Of a DNA stretch of 64,000 nt, positions 34,257 to 43,192 are shown in pieces (positions within the stretch are counted from its first letter, which is position 1; every line of letters starts with the position of its first letter). Source of the stretch: DSXH01 sp037446915 (GTDB taxonomy: Bacteria > Bacteroidota > Ignavibacteria > Ignavibacteriales > Melioribacteraceae); assembly GCA_037446915.1 (NCBI GenBank), contig JBBIHP010000002.1:27604-91603 (forward strand). The letters are read 5' to 3'. The notes beneath the pieces are model-generated. The model did not search any database, was not told the origin of the DNA, and saw nothing but the letters and a program-made list of their open reading frames with translations. The position numbers and the translations under genes are program-made.

Positions 34257-35174
34257 ATGAAGAGAAGAAATTTTCTTAAAACAGCCGGTTTGTTATCCGG
34301 CGCAGCATTAGTTCAACCCGGTATTTATGGAAATTTATTTGCTAAAAGAAGTTATTCAACTCAGAGTTATGATCTGGTAGCTATAAAGGGAGGGGAACCC
34401 GATACAATGTTCGACGAAGCAATAAAACAATTTGGCGGGATGAAATCTTTTGTTAAGAAGAACCAGAAAGTTGTAATTAAACCGAACATTGGGTGGGATG
34501 TTATTCCGGAATTAGGTGCTAATACAAATCCTAAGCTTGTTACGCGTGTAATTCAGCATTGTTTCGATGCTGGCGCTAAAGAAGTTTATGTGTTCGATCA
34601 TACATGCGACGACTGGCGGAGATGCTATACAAACAGCGGAATTGAAAAAGCAGTTAAGGATGCTAAAGGAACAATGGTTCCAGGTAATAGCGAAAGTTAT
34701 TATCAGGAAGTTGTAATTAAGAATGGAAAAAAACTTACAAAAGATAAAGTGCATGAGTTAATTCTTGACAGCGATGTGTTTATTAATATGCCTATTCTTA
34801 AGAATCATAGTTCTACACGTGTAACAATTAATATGAAAAACCTTATGGGAGTTGTCTGGGATAGGGGATACTGGCATAGAAATAATCTGCATCAGTGTAT
34901 TGCAGATTTTGCAACATACGATCGTAAACCGGATCTGAATATTGTTGATGCATATTATGTGATGATGAAAAATGGACCGCGTGGTGTTTCTAAAGCCGAT
35001 GTTACAGTAATGAAATCCCAGATAATATCAACAGATATGGTTGCTGCCGATGCTGCAGCAGCAAAATTATTCGGTGCCGAACCAGAGACAGTTCCTTATA
35101 TAAAATATGCAAGTGAAATGGGCGTTGGTAAAATGGATCTTAATGCACTCCAGATAAAGAGAATAATTTTGTAA
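34257..35174 (+). CDS. Tat-exported DUF362 protein
   Basis: The start is taken at ATG 34257, with an AGG about 7 nt upstream; the TTG at 34245 is less likely. The 305-residue product has a twin-arginine signal (KRRNFLKTAGLLSGAAL), implying export of a folded, probably cofactor-bearing protein. The body shows DUF362 features: VVIKPNIGWD, DHTCDDWRRCY, DVFINMPILKNHSSTRVTINMKNLMGVV. Family members often occur beside ferredoxin-type proteins and are suspected redox or iron-sulfur-linked proteins. Only a few Cys are present, so cluster binding by this copy is doubtful. The next gene, 58 nt on, is a membrane polyferredoxin. Confidence 0.88.
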   Translation: MKRRNFLKTAGLLSGAALVQPGIYGNLFAKRSYSTQSYDLVAIKGGEPDTMFDEAIKQFGGMKSFVKKNQKVVIKPNIGWDVIPELGANTNPKLVTRVIQHCFDAGAKEVYVFDHTCDDWRRCYTNSGIEKAVKDAKGTMVPGNSESYYQEVVIKNGKKLTKDKVHELILDSDVFINMPILKNHSSTRVTINMKNLMGVVWDRGYWHRNNLHQCIADFATYDRKPDLNIVDAYYVMMKNGPRGVSKADVTVMKSQIISTDMVAADAAAAKLFGAEPETVPYIKYASEMGVGKMDLNALQIKRIIL

Positions 35175-35232
35175 TTCCATGCTTCATTATGCTATTAATA
35201 TTGTTCAATCTATTGTAATTGCCGGTTGCTAA

Positions 35233-36804
35233 ATGAATACTTCTCTCTTAAGGAAAATTAGAATTGTTCTCTCAATAATTTTTGTCGTACCAACCACATT
35301 TGTTTTAATAGATTTTACCGGATTGCTTCCTTCGTCGTTTATAAATAAAATTATCTATTTTCAGTTTGTTCCATCTCTCCTTAAGTCCATAATTATTTTC
35401 TCAATTCTTTCTACTGGATTCATTTTAGTTTTATTACTCACATTGATTTTCGGCAGAGTTTATTGTTCAACAATTTGTCCGCTTGGATTTTTACAGGATG
35501 TTGTAAATTATATTTCGGGCAAGTTGAAAAAAAGGAAAAGAAGATTTGCATTTAAGAAAGAGCACAGAGTTTTACGATGGACCTTTTTTGCAATTCCGGT
35601 TGTAATATTTTTATTCGGAAGTTCATTCGGAATTACGCTGCTTGATCCATATAGCATATACGGAAGAGTTGCCGGAAATTATTTTCGTCCGGTCTATATT
35701 TTCGGTAACAATATTGCCGCTTCTATTCTGGAATCTTTCAAACTATACTGGATATTTCCCTTTGAAATACATGCATTCAATCCATTCCCATTTATAATTA
35801 CCACACTAATTTTAGGTATAGTTGTTTATTTATCCTATACCAATGGAAGGTTATATTGTAATACGGTATGTCCGGTTGGAACACTGCTCGGATTTATTTC
35901 AAAATTTTCTTTTTTCAGAATAAGTATTGAAAAAGATGATTGCCTTAATTGCGGAATTTGTGCTAAGGATTGTAAAGCAAATTGTATTAATAGCGATGAA
36001 ATGAGCGTTGATATGTCCCGTTGCGTTGCTTGTTTTAATTGTGTTCAGTCCTGCCCTACAGAGGGAATAAAATATCAATTTAATAATCCGTTTCAGGTTA
36101 ATCCGGGTTTAAGTGTTGATGAGTCCAAAAGAAATTTCCTTATTGCAACCTGTCTATATCTTTCCACACTTTCAACAGTATTAGGACAGGTTAAAAAGAA
36201 GATTGTTGCAAAGAAAGAAAGTACAGTACCTGTTTTTAGAAAGCATGCTATATCACCTCCGGGTTCAATATCGATCGATAGATTTAACAGTAAATGTACT
36301 GCGTGCCATTTATGTGTAAGTGCTTGCCCAACACAGGTATTGCAGCCGTCATTTTTGGAATACGGATTTTTAGGGATGCTTCAGCCGCGGTTGGATAATA
36401 GCGCCGGGTTCTGCAACTTTGAATGCAAAATTTGCGGCGATGTTTGTCCAACCGGTGCAATTCTTCCTTTAAAACTAGACAACAAAAAATTAGTTCAGCT
36501 CGGTAAAGCAAAATTTGTAAAAGAAAATTGTATTGTAGAAACCGAGAAGACAGATTGCGGAGCTTGCTCGGAACACTGTCCTACCAAAGCCGTTCATATG
36601 ATTCCTTATCAGGGTAAGTTAGTAATTCCGGAAGTAAGAGAAGAATATTGCATCGGATGTGGCGCATGCGAATATGCATGTCCTACCAAACCTTATAAAT
36701 CAATTTATGTTGAAGGAAATACGGTTCACCAGTTAGCTAAATTAAATCTTGAGAATATAGCACCTCAAAAGGAAGTTGACTACAAGGAAGAATTTCCGTT
36801 TTAG
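35233..36804 (+). CDS. Membrane-bound polyferredoxin (NapH/NosR/CcoG-like)
   Basis: The 523-residue protein starts with about four to five helices carrying two CXXXCP motifs in the NapH manner (YCSTICPLGFLQD, YCNTVCPVGTLLG). A long run of [4Fe-4S] clusters follows: CLNCGICAKDC, CVACFNCVQSCP, CTACHLCVSACP, CKICGDVCP (preceded by CNFE), CGACSEHCP and CIGCGACEYACP. This is five to six ferredoxin sites, more than NapH itself has. Such proteins pass electrons across or along the membrane to a periplasmic or cytosolic partner; here the Tat-exported DUF362 protein upstream is the obvious candidate. The pair is seen together in anaerobic Bacteroidota-type genomes; the reaction is not known. Confidence 0.88.
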   Translation: MNTSLLRKIRIVLSIIFVVPTTFVLIDFTGLLPSSFINKIIYFQFVPSLLKSIIIFSILSTGFILVLLLTLIFGRVYCSTICPLGFLQDVVNYISGKLKKRKRRFAFKKEHRVLRWTFFAIPVVIFLFGSSFGITLLDPYSIYGRVAGNYFRPVYIFGNNIAASILESFKLYWIFPFEIHAFNPFPFIITTLILGIVVYLSYTNGRLYCNTVCPVGTLLGFISKFSFFRISIEKDDCLNCGICAKDCKANCINSDEMSVDMSRCVACFNCVQSCPTEGIKYQFNNPFQVNPGLSVDESKRNFLIATCLYLSTLSTVLGQVKKKIVAKKESTVPVFRKHAISPPGSISIDRFNSKCTACHLCVSACPTQVLQPSFLEYGFLGMLQPRLDNSAGFCNFECKICGDVCPTGAILPLKLDNKKLVQLGKAKFVKENCIVETEKTDCGACSEHCPTKAVHMIPYQGKLVIPEVREEYCIGCGACEYACPTKPYKSIYVEGNTVHQLAKLNLENIAPQKEVDYKEEFPF

Positions 36805-36870
36805 ATTGATTATACCTTGGAAAATATTTGATAAACAATTCTAGCGCTATTAGTATTTAGTAAAAATTAA

Positions 36871-36942
36871 CATCGAATTTCACGAATCTCACAAATAATT
36901 TTATATTCGTGGAGATTAGTGTAATTAGTGGCTATAGTATTA
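36871..36942. repeat. Degenerate dispersed-type repeat, Bacteroidota style
   Basis: The stretch contains AATTTCACGAATCTCACAAA followed by ATTCGTGGAGATTAGTG and TAATTAGTGGC. These are imperfect direct and inverted copies of a CACGAATnnnCAC / ATTCGTG word, resembling the dispersed intergenic ATTCGTG-type repeats found in many Bacteroidota-related genomes. Only one copy is in this window, so repetition elsewhere is an assumption. It lies between the polyferredoxin gene and the convergent DUF1028 gene. Confidence 0.4.
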
Positions 36943-36982
36943 TCGGTAAACGTCAGCAATTTCCTTTCAAACTTATGATTAA

Positions 36983-37960
36983 TTACTTAATAATTTCATT
37001 AAGTGTTTTTTCATCAACATTTAGCAAACCGCTTGTAACTAACCTTGGAGTTAAAGTTTTCCAGTTGTTGTCTTTACTAAATATTTCCTTAAGCATTGGC
37101 AGTGAATCACTTATATTTCCTTTGTTAGCTAATGCTACAGCAGTCCAATATTTCATCTCAAGATTATCGGGGAACATTTTCATCGCAGCGGAATATTCCG
37201 CCATTGCTTTATCCATATCATTTTTTTCAACTGCAAGATCACCGTTATTCATATGTTCGTAAGCGCGGTGAACAGTTAACAATCTCCTAAGTTCAATAAG
37301 CGGTTCGGAATGATCATCAACTCTAAGGTCAACAAGGCGGTCTTCCCAAACATTCCCTGTGGATTTACCACGAACCACAAGTAGAGCAGCTGATTGTTTC
37401 CCCCTAATATCCCCGCCGGATACTTCTGCGGCTTCCAGGGCTGCAAGCATTCTTTCTGCTAGTGGTCCTTTAGAGTTTTTAATGGATTCTGCCATTGCCG
37501 GCCACACTTTATCATTTAACATTAGATTTGCCTGGACAGAAAAATTTTCTCCAACAATATTCCCGGCCGGTTGAATACATTTTGCACCTGTAAACGATGC
37601 AGCTCTTCCTTTTGAATCAAGAACCGCTAATTGTCTGAAATCCCTTCCTTCATCACTTTTAATTAATTCATCAACAACTTGCTGTGGACTTTTACCTTGC
37701 TTCAATAATGCCAGACCACGTGGACCGAATGATGCATTTACAAAAGATTGCGTTGCAATTACTCCAACGCCGGCTTCACCCCAGCTTACAATTGTTCCAA
37801 CAGAAAACCAATGCGATTGTACTGCAACACCCATATCACCTGTTTGCGGATCGAACGCAACTATTGAATAGGTATGTGCGAATGGTTCGTTTCTTAAATA
37901 TGTTTGTGCAAATGTTGAACTTGTGATGAGTATTATCGTTAAGAAAATTTTTATTTTCAT
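36983..37960 (-). CDS. Secreted DUF1028 protein with C-terminal TPR-like helices
   Basis: The start is set at 37960, with GGAG 7 nt upstream and an immediate Sec signal (MKIKIFLTIILITSSTFAQ); the start at 38011 is weaker. The 325-residue product has the DUF1028 core (HTYSIVAFDPQTGDMGVAVQ, VGVIATQSFVNASFGPRGL, FTGAKCIQPAG). This core resembles Ntn-hydrolase folds, although no processing or activity is established here. The C-terminal 100 residues contain a TPR-like pair (AYEHMNNGDLAVEKNDMDKA, then LEMKYWTAVALANKG). It is likely periplasmic or secreted. It is divergent from the FKBP gene. Confidence 0.87.
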   Translation of the reverse strand: MKIKIFLTIILITSSTFAQTYLRNEPFAHTYSIVAFDPQTGDMGVAVQSHWFSVGTIVSWGEAGVGVIATQSFVNASFGPRGLALLKQGKSPQQVVDELIKSDEGRDFRQLAVLDSKGRAASFTGAKCIQPAGNIVGENFSVQANLMLNDKVWPAMAESIKNSKGPLAERMLAALEAAEVSGGDIRGKQSAALLVVRGKSTGNVWEDRLVDLRVDDHSEPLIELRRLLTVHRAYEHMNNGDLAVEKNDMDKAMAEYSAAMKMFPDNLEMKYWTAVALANKGNISDSLPMLKEIFSKDNNWKTLTPRLVTSGLLNVDEKTLNEIIK

Positions 37961-38123
37961 ATTTACTCCGTTTGTTTTTTCCAAATTAACTCTTATCAAT
38001 TTCTTTAACAATACTTATTACGCTGACTCTTTTTTACACAAATAAACAGTGTATTTGCTAATGAATTAAAACGGACTTATTTTCGACCCCCATAAATATT
38101 AATTAGAATGCAACGGAGATAAC

Positions 38124-38822
38124 ATGAGAGCAACAAAAATATTATTACTAACCGTAATTCTCTTTTCATCAATTAGTGCTCAAAAGAAACAGAGCACTGT
38201 AACATTAAAAACGGTTGATGATTCTATTAGTTACAGCATTGGTCATAACATCGGAACAAATCTTAAAGAACCTTATATGAAAATAAATTTTGATATTCTT
38301 GTTCAAGGAATGAGAGATGCGATAAGCGGTGCTTCTAAATTGCTAACTGAAGAACAGATGCAAAATGTTATGATGGCTTTTAATCAGCGTGTGATGGAAA
38401 AAAGGGAAGCAGAGGCTCAGATTCAAAGCTCTAAAGCAAAAGAGAAAGGGAAACAATTTCTTGATGAAAATTCTAAAAAAGAAGGTGTTGTTGTATTGCC
38501 AAGCGGACTTCAATATAAAGTCTTAATAAAAGGTGATGGACCTTCTCCCAAGCCAGAAGATAAAGTTAGCGTTCATTATACAGGGACATTAATAGACGGG
38601 ACAAAATTCGACAGCTCATACGATAGAAATGCGCCGGCTGTATTCGGAGTTACTCAAGTAATTAAAGGATGGACCGAAGCGCTTCAATTGATGCATGTTG
38701 GTGATAAATGGCAGCTCTTTATACCATCCGAGTTAGCTTATGGAGATTCCGGTGCCGGTGGTGTTATTGGCCCGGGCGAAGTATTAATTTTTGAAGTAGA
38801 GTTACTAAGTATTATTAAATAA
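38124..38822 (+). CDS. FKBP-type peptidyl-prolyl cis-trans isomerase, exported
   Basis: The 232-residue protein has a short Sec signal (residues 1-19), an FkpA/Mip-type N-terminal helical dimerisation region (SYSIGHNIGTNLKEP to QRVMEKREAEAQIQ) and a C-terminal FKBP domain from about residue 125. Signature segments are EGVVVLPSGLQYKVL, KPEDKVSVHYTGTLIDGTKFDSSYDR, QVIKGWTEALQLMHVGDKWQLFIPSELAYGD and VLIFEVELLSI. It should be a periplasmic or outer-membrane-associated proline isomerase and chaperone assisting secreted-protein folding, useful for the many barrels and cytochromes here. It has its own strong terminator. Confidence 0.92.
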   Translation: MRATKILLLTVILFSSISAQKKQSTVTLKTVDDSISYSIGHNIGTNLKEPYMKINFDILVQGMRDAISGASKLLTEEQMQNVMMAFNQRVMEKREAEAQIQSSKAKEKGKQFLDENSKKEGVVVLPSGLQYKVLIKGDGPSPKPEDKVSVHYTGTLIDGTKFDSSYDRNAPAVFGVTQVIKGWTEALQLMHVGDKWQLFIPSELAYGDSGAGGVIGPGEVLIFEVELLSIIK

Positions 38823-38845
38823 GATGTGTTCAAATTAGTAAGCTG

Positions 38846-38887
38846 TACCAACCTGTTGTTAATCAACAGGTTGGTAGTTTTTGTTTT
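38846..38887 (+). terminator. Rho-independent terminator of the FKBP gene
   Basis: A perfect 13-bp stem (TACCAACCTGTTG with CAACAGGTTGGTA) around a 5-nt loop is followed by GTTTTTGTTTT. It lies 23 nt past the FKBP stop and also separates it from the convergent YhcH-family gene. Confidence 0.92.
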
Positions 38888-39470
38888 ATAAGTTTGTTTC
38901 TTCGGTTGGATTTTCAGTAGCTTCTTTCATCGGCTCTTCAACAACTTTGTCTTCTTCTATTATCTTTTCTTCAACAACATTCTGTTCAACAAATTCTTTT
39001 GCCGGCTCCAATTCGTATAAATCGCTCTTAACCTTTATAACAACTTTTTTAACAGGAGTTGAAAGATTAATCGCAATACAAGGCATGTGAACATCAGTCG
39101 GGAAGAATATTGCAAAGTAGCCGGCTTCTGCAACAAGAAAATTTCCCTCTCCCTTTAAGTAGAGCGCATCTTTATCAGAATTATATTCATGGGTAACAAT
39201 CATTTTATTCTTATGAGAATAACCCATCTTTTCTTTGCCGCTTACCATAAATTGAATATCAATATACTTTTTGTGAGCTTCCCACTTTCCGGAAGACATT
39301 GGTTTGGTATCATACTGCTGAACTATTGCGTAGATATCTTCACCATCAATTTCATATTTACCCGGCTCAATATTATTGAAATCATTTGATTTAAGGTAAT
39401 CGAATGCTTTCCTGAATCTATTATTGATCTGTAAATAAAGTTCTGCGTTTTTAAGTTGATCGAAAATCAT
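38886..39470 (-). CDS. YhcH/YjgK/YiaL-family protein with acidic tail
   Basis: The 194-residue protein has a DUF386 cupin-like core (about 1-150: MIFDQLKNAELY, GKWEAHKKYIDIQFMVSGKEKMGYS, FAIFFPTDVHMPCIA), the family of NanQ/EbgC that includes sugar anomerases and proteins linked to sialic-acid or galactoside metabolism. Candidate metal ligands are His and Glu in EAHKKYIDIQ and the His of TDVHMPC. An additional 40-residue tail rich in Glu/Val (VVEEKIIEEDKVVEEP) is not part of the family core and looks disordered. No sugar gene neighbours are present, so the substrate is unclear. Confidence 0.85.
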   Translation of the reverse strand: MIFDQLKNAELYLQINNRFRKAFDYLKSNDFNNIEPGKYEIDGEDIYAIVQQYDTKPMSSGKWEAHKKYIDIQFMVSGKEKMGYSHKNKMIVTHEYNSDKDALYLKGEGNFLVAEAGYFAIFFPTDVHMPCIAINLSTPVKKVVIKVKSDLYELEPAKEFVEQNVVEEKIIEEDKVVEEPMKEATENPTEETNL

Positions 39471-39500
39471 AATGCCTCGGGATATTTAAGAAAATTTTTT

Positions 39501-40028
39501 TTATAACTTGAACAACAAGCCGCCATATATGGCTATGAAGTCGCTCTTTAATTCATTGTTAATTTTTAAGTCTTTTATTTTTCCCATTATAACATAACGG
39601 AGATCTCCAGTAATAAGTGCACTTCCTAAATCGAGTTCTATTCCTGCACCGGCATGGTAACCAACTTCTTTCTGGGTTTCTGATGGTAAAGCCGAAAGAG
39701 GTCCTGAATATTCTATTTTTGTATTATACCATCCCAATCCGGCTTCAACGTGAATTAACGGTAATAGTTTTAACATTGCTGTTGCCATTATAGGGTAACT
39801 GGTTGCTTTAACAACTCCGTCTGCAAATTCCTCGGATTTATATCCAATAGAACCTTCAATTGCAAGTCCGCCTAAATTCAACCGAACAGCACCGGCCGGC
39901 ATGAATATTCCTTTTTCTGCATCGGATGTTTTAATGTATGCTACTTGCGGACCAATAGAAAGTGATTGTGCGTTTAGAATAGAAAGACCAGCAAGAATAA
40001 AAACGAACGTAATAATAGTACGTTTCAT
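39501..40028 (-). CDS. Small outer-membrane beta-barrel protein
   Basis: The 175-residue product has a Sec signal (residues 1-20, ILNAQS) and about eight alternating amphipathic strands (LSIGPQVAYIKTSD, AVRLNLGGLAIEGSIGYKSE, HVEAGLGWYNTKIEYS, GYHAGAGIELDLG, IYGGLLFKL). It ends in a Leu-rich, aromatic-containing strand, as in OmpX/OprF-type eight-stranded barrels. There is no enzymatic motif. It sits between the YhcH-family and CocE-type genes, all on the minus strand but spaced so that shared transcription is uncertain. Confidence 0.7.
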   Translation of the reverse strand: MKRTIITFVFILAGLSILNAQSLSIGPQVAYIKTSDAEKGIFMPAGAVRLNLGGLAIEGSIGYKSEEFADGVVKATSYPIMATAMLKLLPLIHVEAGLGWYNTKIEYSGPLSALPSETQKEVGYHAGAGIELDLGSALITGDLRYVIMGKIKDLKINNELKSDFIAIYGGLLFKL

Positions 40029-40081
40029 ATAAACCTCGATTTTGACATTTGCAAATTAACCAAAAAAAAGCATCTCCGAAA

Positions 40082-41941
40082 TTATTTTGTTAAGTAAAAT
40101 TGAATTTTAGAAGGATAATTTTTCGAAAAATAGACCCGGTTAAATGCTTTCTGAAAATCTTCGTCCTTAGCATTATAAATATCAACAAACTTTTGAGGAT
40201 TGCGGTCGAAGAACGGGAAAAAGCTGCTCTGAACCTGAACCATTATTTTATGATCCTTCATAAAAGTATGATCAATATCCTGAAGTTTTATTTTCACATT
40301 TGTAACTTTGTTCGGCTCAAATGGTTCTGGATGTTCGTAACTATTTCTAAACTTACCACGCATAATTTCATACCTGACAAGTCTTTGATACCCGCCAAGC
40401 TCAATATTATTGGGGTTAGGATTGGGGTTGGCCATACTATCAGGATACACATCAATTATTTTAACTACCCAATCCGCATCGGTACCCGTTGTTGATACAA
40501 ATAAGTCTGCTAAAATTGGTCCCGTAACCGTAACATTTTCTTTAATCGGTTCTGTTTGGAAGACAAGAACATCCGGGCGTGAAGATGCAAATCTCTGATC
40601 TTCATTCATATAAGTGCGGTAATACATCTGCTGAGAATCATGAAATTTTGATGTGTATGGAACAGGTTTATTCGGGTCACTTAAATATTCACTGAAAAGA
40701 TCAGTTGAATTATCGGGTTTATCCCAGATTAATTTGTTCTCTTTATCGAAGAATAAATTTGCCGATGAAACATTAGCCCCTGTAAATTCATTGTGATGAA
40801 CCCAGATATTTTCGCCAGTTCTGTAAGTAAATGCTTCGGGTATGTTTAATTCACCTTCACCTTTAAGGTAATAATCAAAAAACGGATTGAGAATTTTTTC
40901 ATTGTAATATTCGGATGTGTTTTCAGGGAACGTAAAATCGCCAAATGAACTGCCGTTACTTCGCGACCAGCCTCCATGGCTCCAAGGACCCATTACAATG
41001 TGATTATTGTTATTGGGATTCTTCTCTTCAATAGATCTATAAATATTTAATGGTCCATATAAGTCTTCGCTATCGTACCAGCCGCCAACTATAAGTGATG
41101 CCGGTTTTACATTTTTGAAATGTGGTAGATTGTTTCTCGATTGCCAGAATTGATCGTAAGTTCCATGCTCTGTTATTGCATTCCAGAATGGAAGTTTATT
41201 GTGAAAATATTTTTTTTGAATATTTGGCAGTGGTCCAAGTTTTAAAAAGAAATTGTACATGTCAGGTGAATGATACGGATCGATCGATTTCCATGTGGTT
41301 GTTGGTCCCTGTCTTGGTTGATCGAATCCTTTAAAGAAATTGAACGACATACTTAAAGTAAGAGCGCCATTGTGGTGCATATCGTCACCTATAAACCAAT
41401 CGGCAATTGGAGCTTGAGGAGAGACGGCTTTCAAAGCGGGATGTGAATCTATAAGACTCATCGCTGCATAAAACCCGGGATATGAAATTCCCCAGATTCC
41501 AACATTTCCGTTATTACCTTTTACTTTTTTAACAAGCCAGTCAATTGTATCGTATGTATCTGTTGTCTCATCAATATCATTCTTACTTTTTTTATCTGGA
41601 ATGTAAGCTCTCATATTATCGTATTCACCTTCGCTCATAAATTTACCGCGCACATCCTGAAAAACAAAAATGTAACCGCTTTTAGGAAAATGATCGTTTG
41701 GTCCTAGTGTGTTAGGAAAATTTTCTTCACCATAAGGCGCCACTGTGTAAGGTGTTCTTATCATTAGTATAGGATATGTTCTGGTTGTATCCTTTGGAGT
41801 GTAAACCGATGTGAATAATGTTACTCCATCACGCATCGGTATTCTGTATTCCTTTTTATTGTAATTCTCTTTTATCCATTCTCTTCCCTGTCCGGGTGTT
41901 ATTATTGATAATATGAGAAGTAGAAGAAAAATCCTTTTCAT
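40082..41941 (-). CDS. CocE/NonD-family serine hydrolase, exported
   Basis: The start is set at 41941, with GGAG 8 nt upstream and a Sec signal after it (MKRIFLLLLILSIITPGQG), giving 619 aa. It has the CocE/X-Pro-dipeptidyl-peptidase fold: YRIPMRDGVTLFTSVYTPKD, the oxyanion/Tyr region (RTPYTVAPYG), the nucleophile motif GISYPG, GGWYDSEDLYGP carrying the acid, and MGPWSHGGWSRS carrying the His. A C-terminal jelly-roll domain (VTGPILADLFVSTTGTDADWVVKI) completes it. Members hydrolyse acylated amino acids, esters or proline-containing peptides; the substrate is not inferable. It lies 15 nt after a DinB-type gene. Confidence 0.9.
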   Translation of the reverse strand: MKRIFLLLLILSIITPGQGREWIKENYNKKEYRIPMRDGVTLFTSVYTPKDTTRTYPILMIRTPYTVAPYGEENFPNTLGPNDHFPKSGYIFVFQDVRGKFMSEGEYDNMRAYIPDKKSKNDIDETTDTYDTIDWLVKKVKGNNGNVGIWGISYPGFYAAMSLIDSHPALKAVSPQAPIADWFIGDDMHHNGALTLSMSFNFFKGFDQPRQGPTTTWKSIDPYHSPDMYNFFLKLGPLPNIQKKYFHNKLPFWNAITEHGTYDQFWQSRNNLPHFKNVKPASLIVGGWYDSEDLYGPLNIYRSIEEKNPNNNNHIVMGPWSHGGWSRSNGSSFGDFTFPENTSEYYNEKILNPFFDYYLKGEGELNIPEAFTYRTGENIWVHHNEFTGANVSSANLFFDKENKLIWDKPDNSTDLFSEYLSDPNKPVPYTSKFHDSQQMYYRTYMNEDQRFASSRPDVLVFQTEPIKENVTVTGPILADLFVSTTGTDADWVVKIIDVYPDSMANPNPNPNNIELGGYQRLVRYEIMRGKFRNSYEHPEPFEPNKVTNVKIKLQDIDHTFMKDHKIMVQVQSSFFPFFDRNPQKFVDIYNAKDEDFQKAFNRVYFSKNYPSKIQFYLTK

Positions 41942-41956
41942 TTTTAGCACTCCATT

Positions 41957-42442
41957 TCAATTTGCATTCGTTTTTGAATTTTGCCAGTCGGTTAAATTTC
42001 TGTTCATTTGATTAATGTGAACATCAACATGTTGAGAATAAATTCTCAACCAATCATCCAGAGTAACTTTACCTCTATCTGGATGAATCATAAAATTATT
42101 CCATTTTTTTTCGGGGATTTTTTCGAGCAACTTAAAAGTTAATATCCGTAATTGTGCAAACAGTTCTAATGCAAGATCGATATCCTGGTCTTTGTATTTA
42201 AGTTCTTCCGCCCAAACATCCTGATCGTAAGTGTTAATAGTAGATTCGTTTTCGGCAATAATTTTTCTGCATCTTGTATAAGCAACGGTTTCGCTATCTG
42301 CTAAATGAATAATAATTTCTCTAATGCTCCATTTACCGGCTGCCGGCTTAAAATCGAATGCTTGCTTAGGATAATTTTGAAGGGCAGTTCTTATTTTTTC
42401 AAAACCCCTTCTAAAATTTACCAGGTTTTCTGAACGGGTCAT
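41957..42442 (-). CDS. DinB-fold protein
   Basis: The start at 42442 has a strong GGAGG 4 nt upstream, whereas an earlier ATG (42466) would overlap the upstream gene. The 161-residue product has the four-helix DinB/YfiT fold with the His triad typical of the metal site: HLADSETVAYTRCRKII for helix 2, and YSQHVDVHINQMNRN with two His near the C-terminus. Such proteins are usually metal-dependent thiol or bacillithiol S-transferase-like enzymes, often of unknown substrate. It follows the MurU-like gene by 13 nt. Confidence 0.85.
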   Translation of the reverse strand: MTRSENLVNFRRGFEKIRTALQNYPKQAFDFKPAAGKWSIREIIIHLADSETVAYTRCRKIIAENESTINTYDQDVWAEELKYKDQDIDLALELFAQLRILTFKLLEKIPEKKWNNFMIHPDRGKVTLDDWLRIYSQHVDVHINQMNRNLTDWQNSKTNAN

Positions 42443-42455
42443 AAAACCTCCGGAT

Positions 42456-43178
42456 TTATTTACCAATTAATTTTTCTGCTTCAATTAAATTTTCTTTTTT
42501 GCCGAGGTCCACAAAGATCGAATTACTATGATCAAAATAGGTTATTCTATGTTTAGATGCGATTGAGAGATACAGATCGACCAGAGAAAATACATCGTGC
42601 GTCAGCATATAATCAAAAATTTCCAGCTCAACAATTTGTATTCCGCTGAATGCAAATCTGTATAATTCTCCTGATGCTTTGCGGGTAATTTTTGTTTCAC
42701 CTGTTTTTTCGTTTACCCATCCGCACAAATTTTTTTCTTTATCAAAAAGAAAATACCTGGATGCGTTTCTTTTCTGAACAGCAAGTGTTGCAATAGAATT
42801 ATTGTCTGTATGATAACTGTAAAGTTCGTTTAGATCAATGTTAGAAAATATATCAACATTATGGATGAGAAACGGTTGGTTATTATTGAAGAACCACTTA
42901 ACGTTTTTTAATCCGCCCCCGGTATCTAAAAGTAAGCCGGATTCGTTTGAGAATTCAATTTCAATTCCGAAGGATTTTTTTGATTTAATAAATTCAATTA
43001 CCTGATCGGCGTAGTGATGAACATTTACAATTACCGAATTGAATCCTTGGCTGATTAACTTCAGTAATAAATGCTCTATAAGGGGAACACCATTTAATTC
43101 AACAAGTGCTTTCGGTTTTGAATCCGTTATTGGTTTAAGTCTGGTTCCTAATCCGGCGGCAAGTATGAAAGCTTTCAT
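42456..43178 (-). CDS. NTP-transferase, MurU-like (sugar 1-phosphate nucleotidyltransferase)
   Basis: The 240-residue enzyme has the nucleotidyltransferase signature at the N-terminus (FILAAGLGTRLKPITDSKPKALVELNGVPLI), with the GxGTR loop and catalytic Lys. In the middle, LIHNVDIFSNID gives the Asp that binds metal, and the C-terminus has FVDLGKKENL. Its short length without a left-handed helix domain matches MurU (MurNAc-1-phosphate uridylyltransferase) and related mannose-1-phosphate guanylyltransferases. The next gene upstream is an amino-sugar-kinase-like fusion (14 nt), as in the AmgK-MurU salvage pair, which is why MurU is preferred. Confidence 0.82.
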   Translation of the reverse strand: MKAFILAAGLGTRLKPITDSKPKALVELNGVPLIEHLLLKLISQGFNSVIVNVHHYADQVIEFIKSKKSFGIEIEFSNESGLLLDTGGGLKNVKWFFNNNQPFLIHNVDIFSNIDLNELYSYHTDNNSIATLAVQKRNASRYFLFDKEKNLCGWVNEKTGETKITRKASGELYRFAFSGIQIVELEIFDYMLTHDVFSLVDLYLSIASKHRITYFDHSNSIFVDLGKKENLIEAEKLIGK

Positions 43179-43192
43179 GGCTAAAGATTATC

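Noticed and set aside
36909..37262. Plus-strand ORF of 117 codons opposite the DUF1028 gene
   Set aside because: It is antisense to a well-supported gene and shows no family motif or Shine-Dalgarno.
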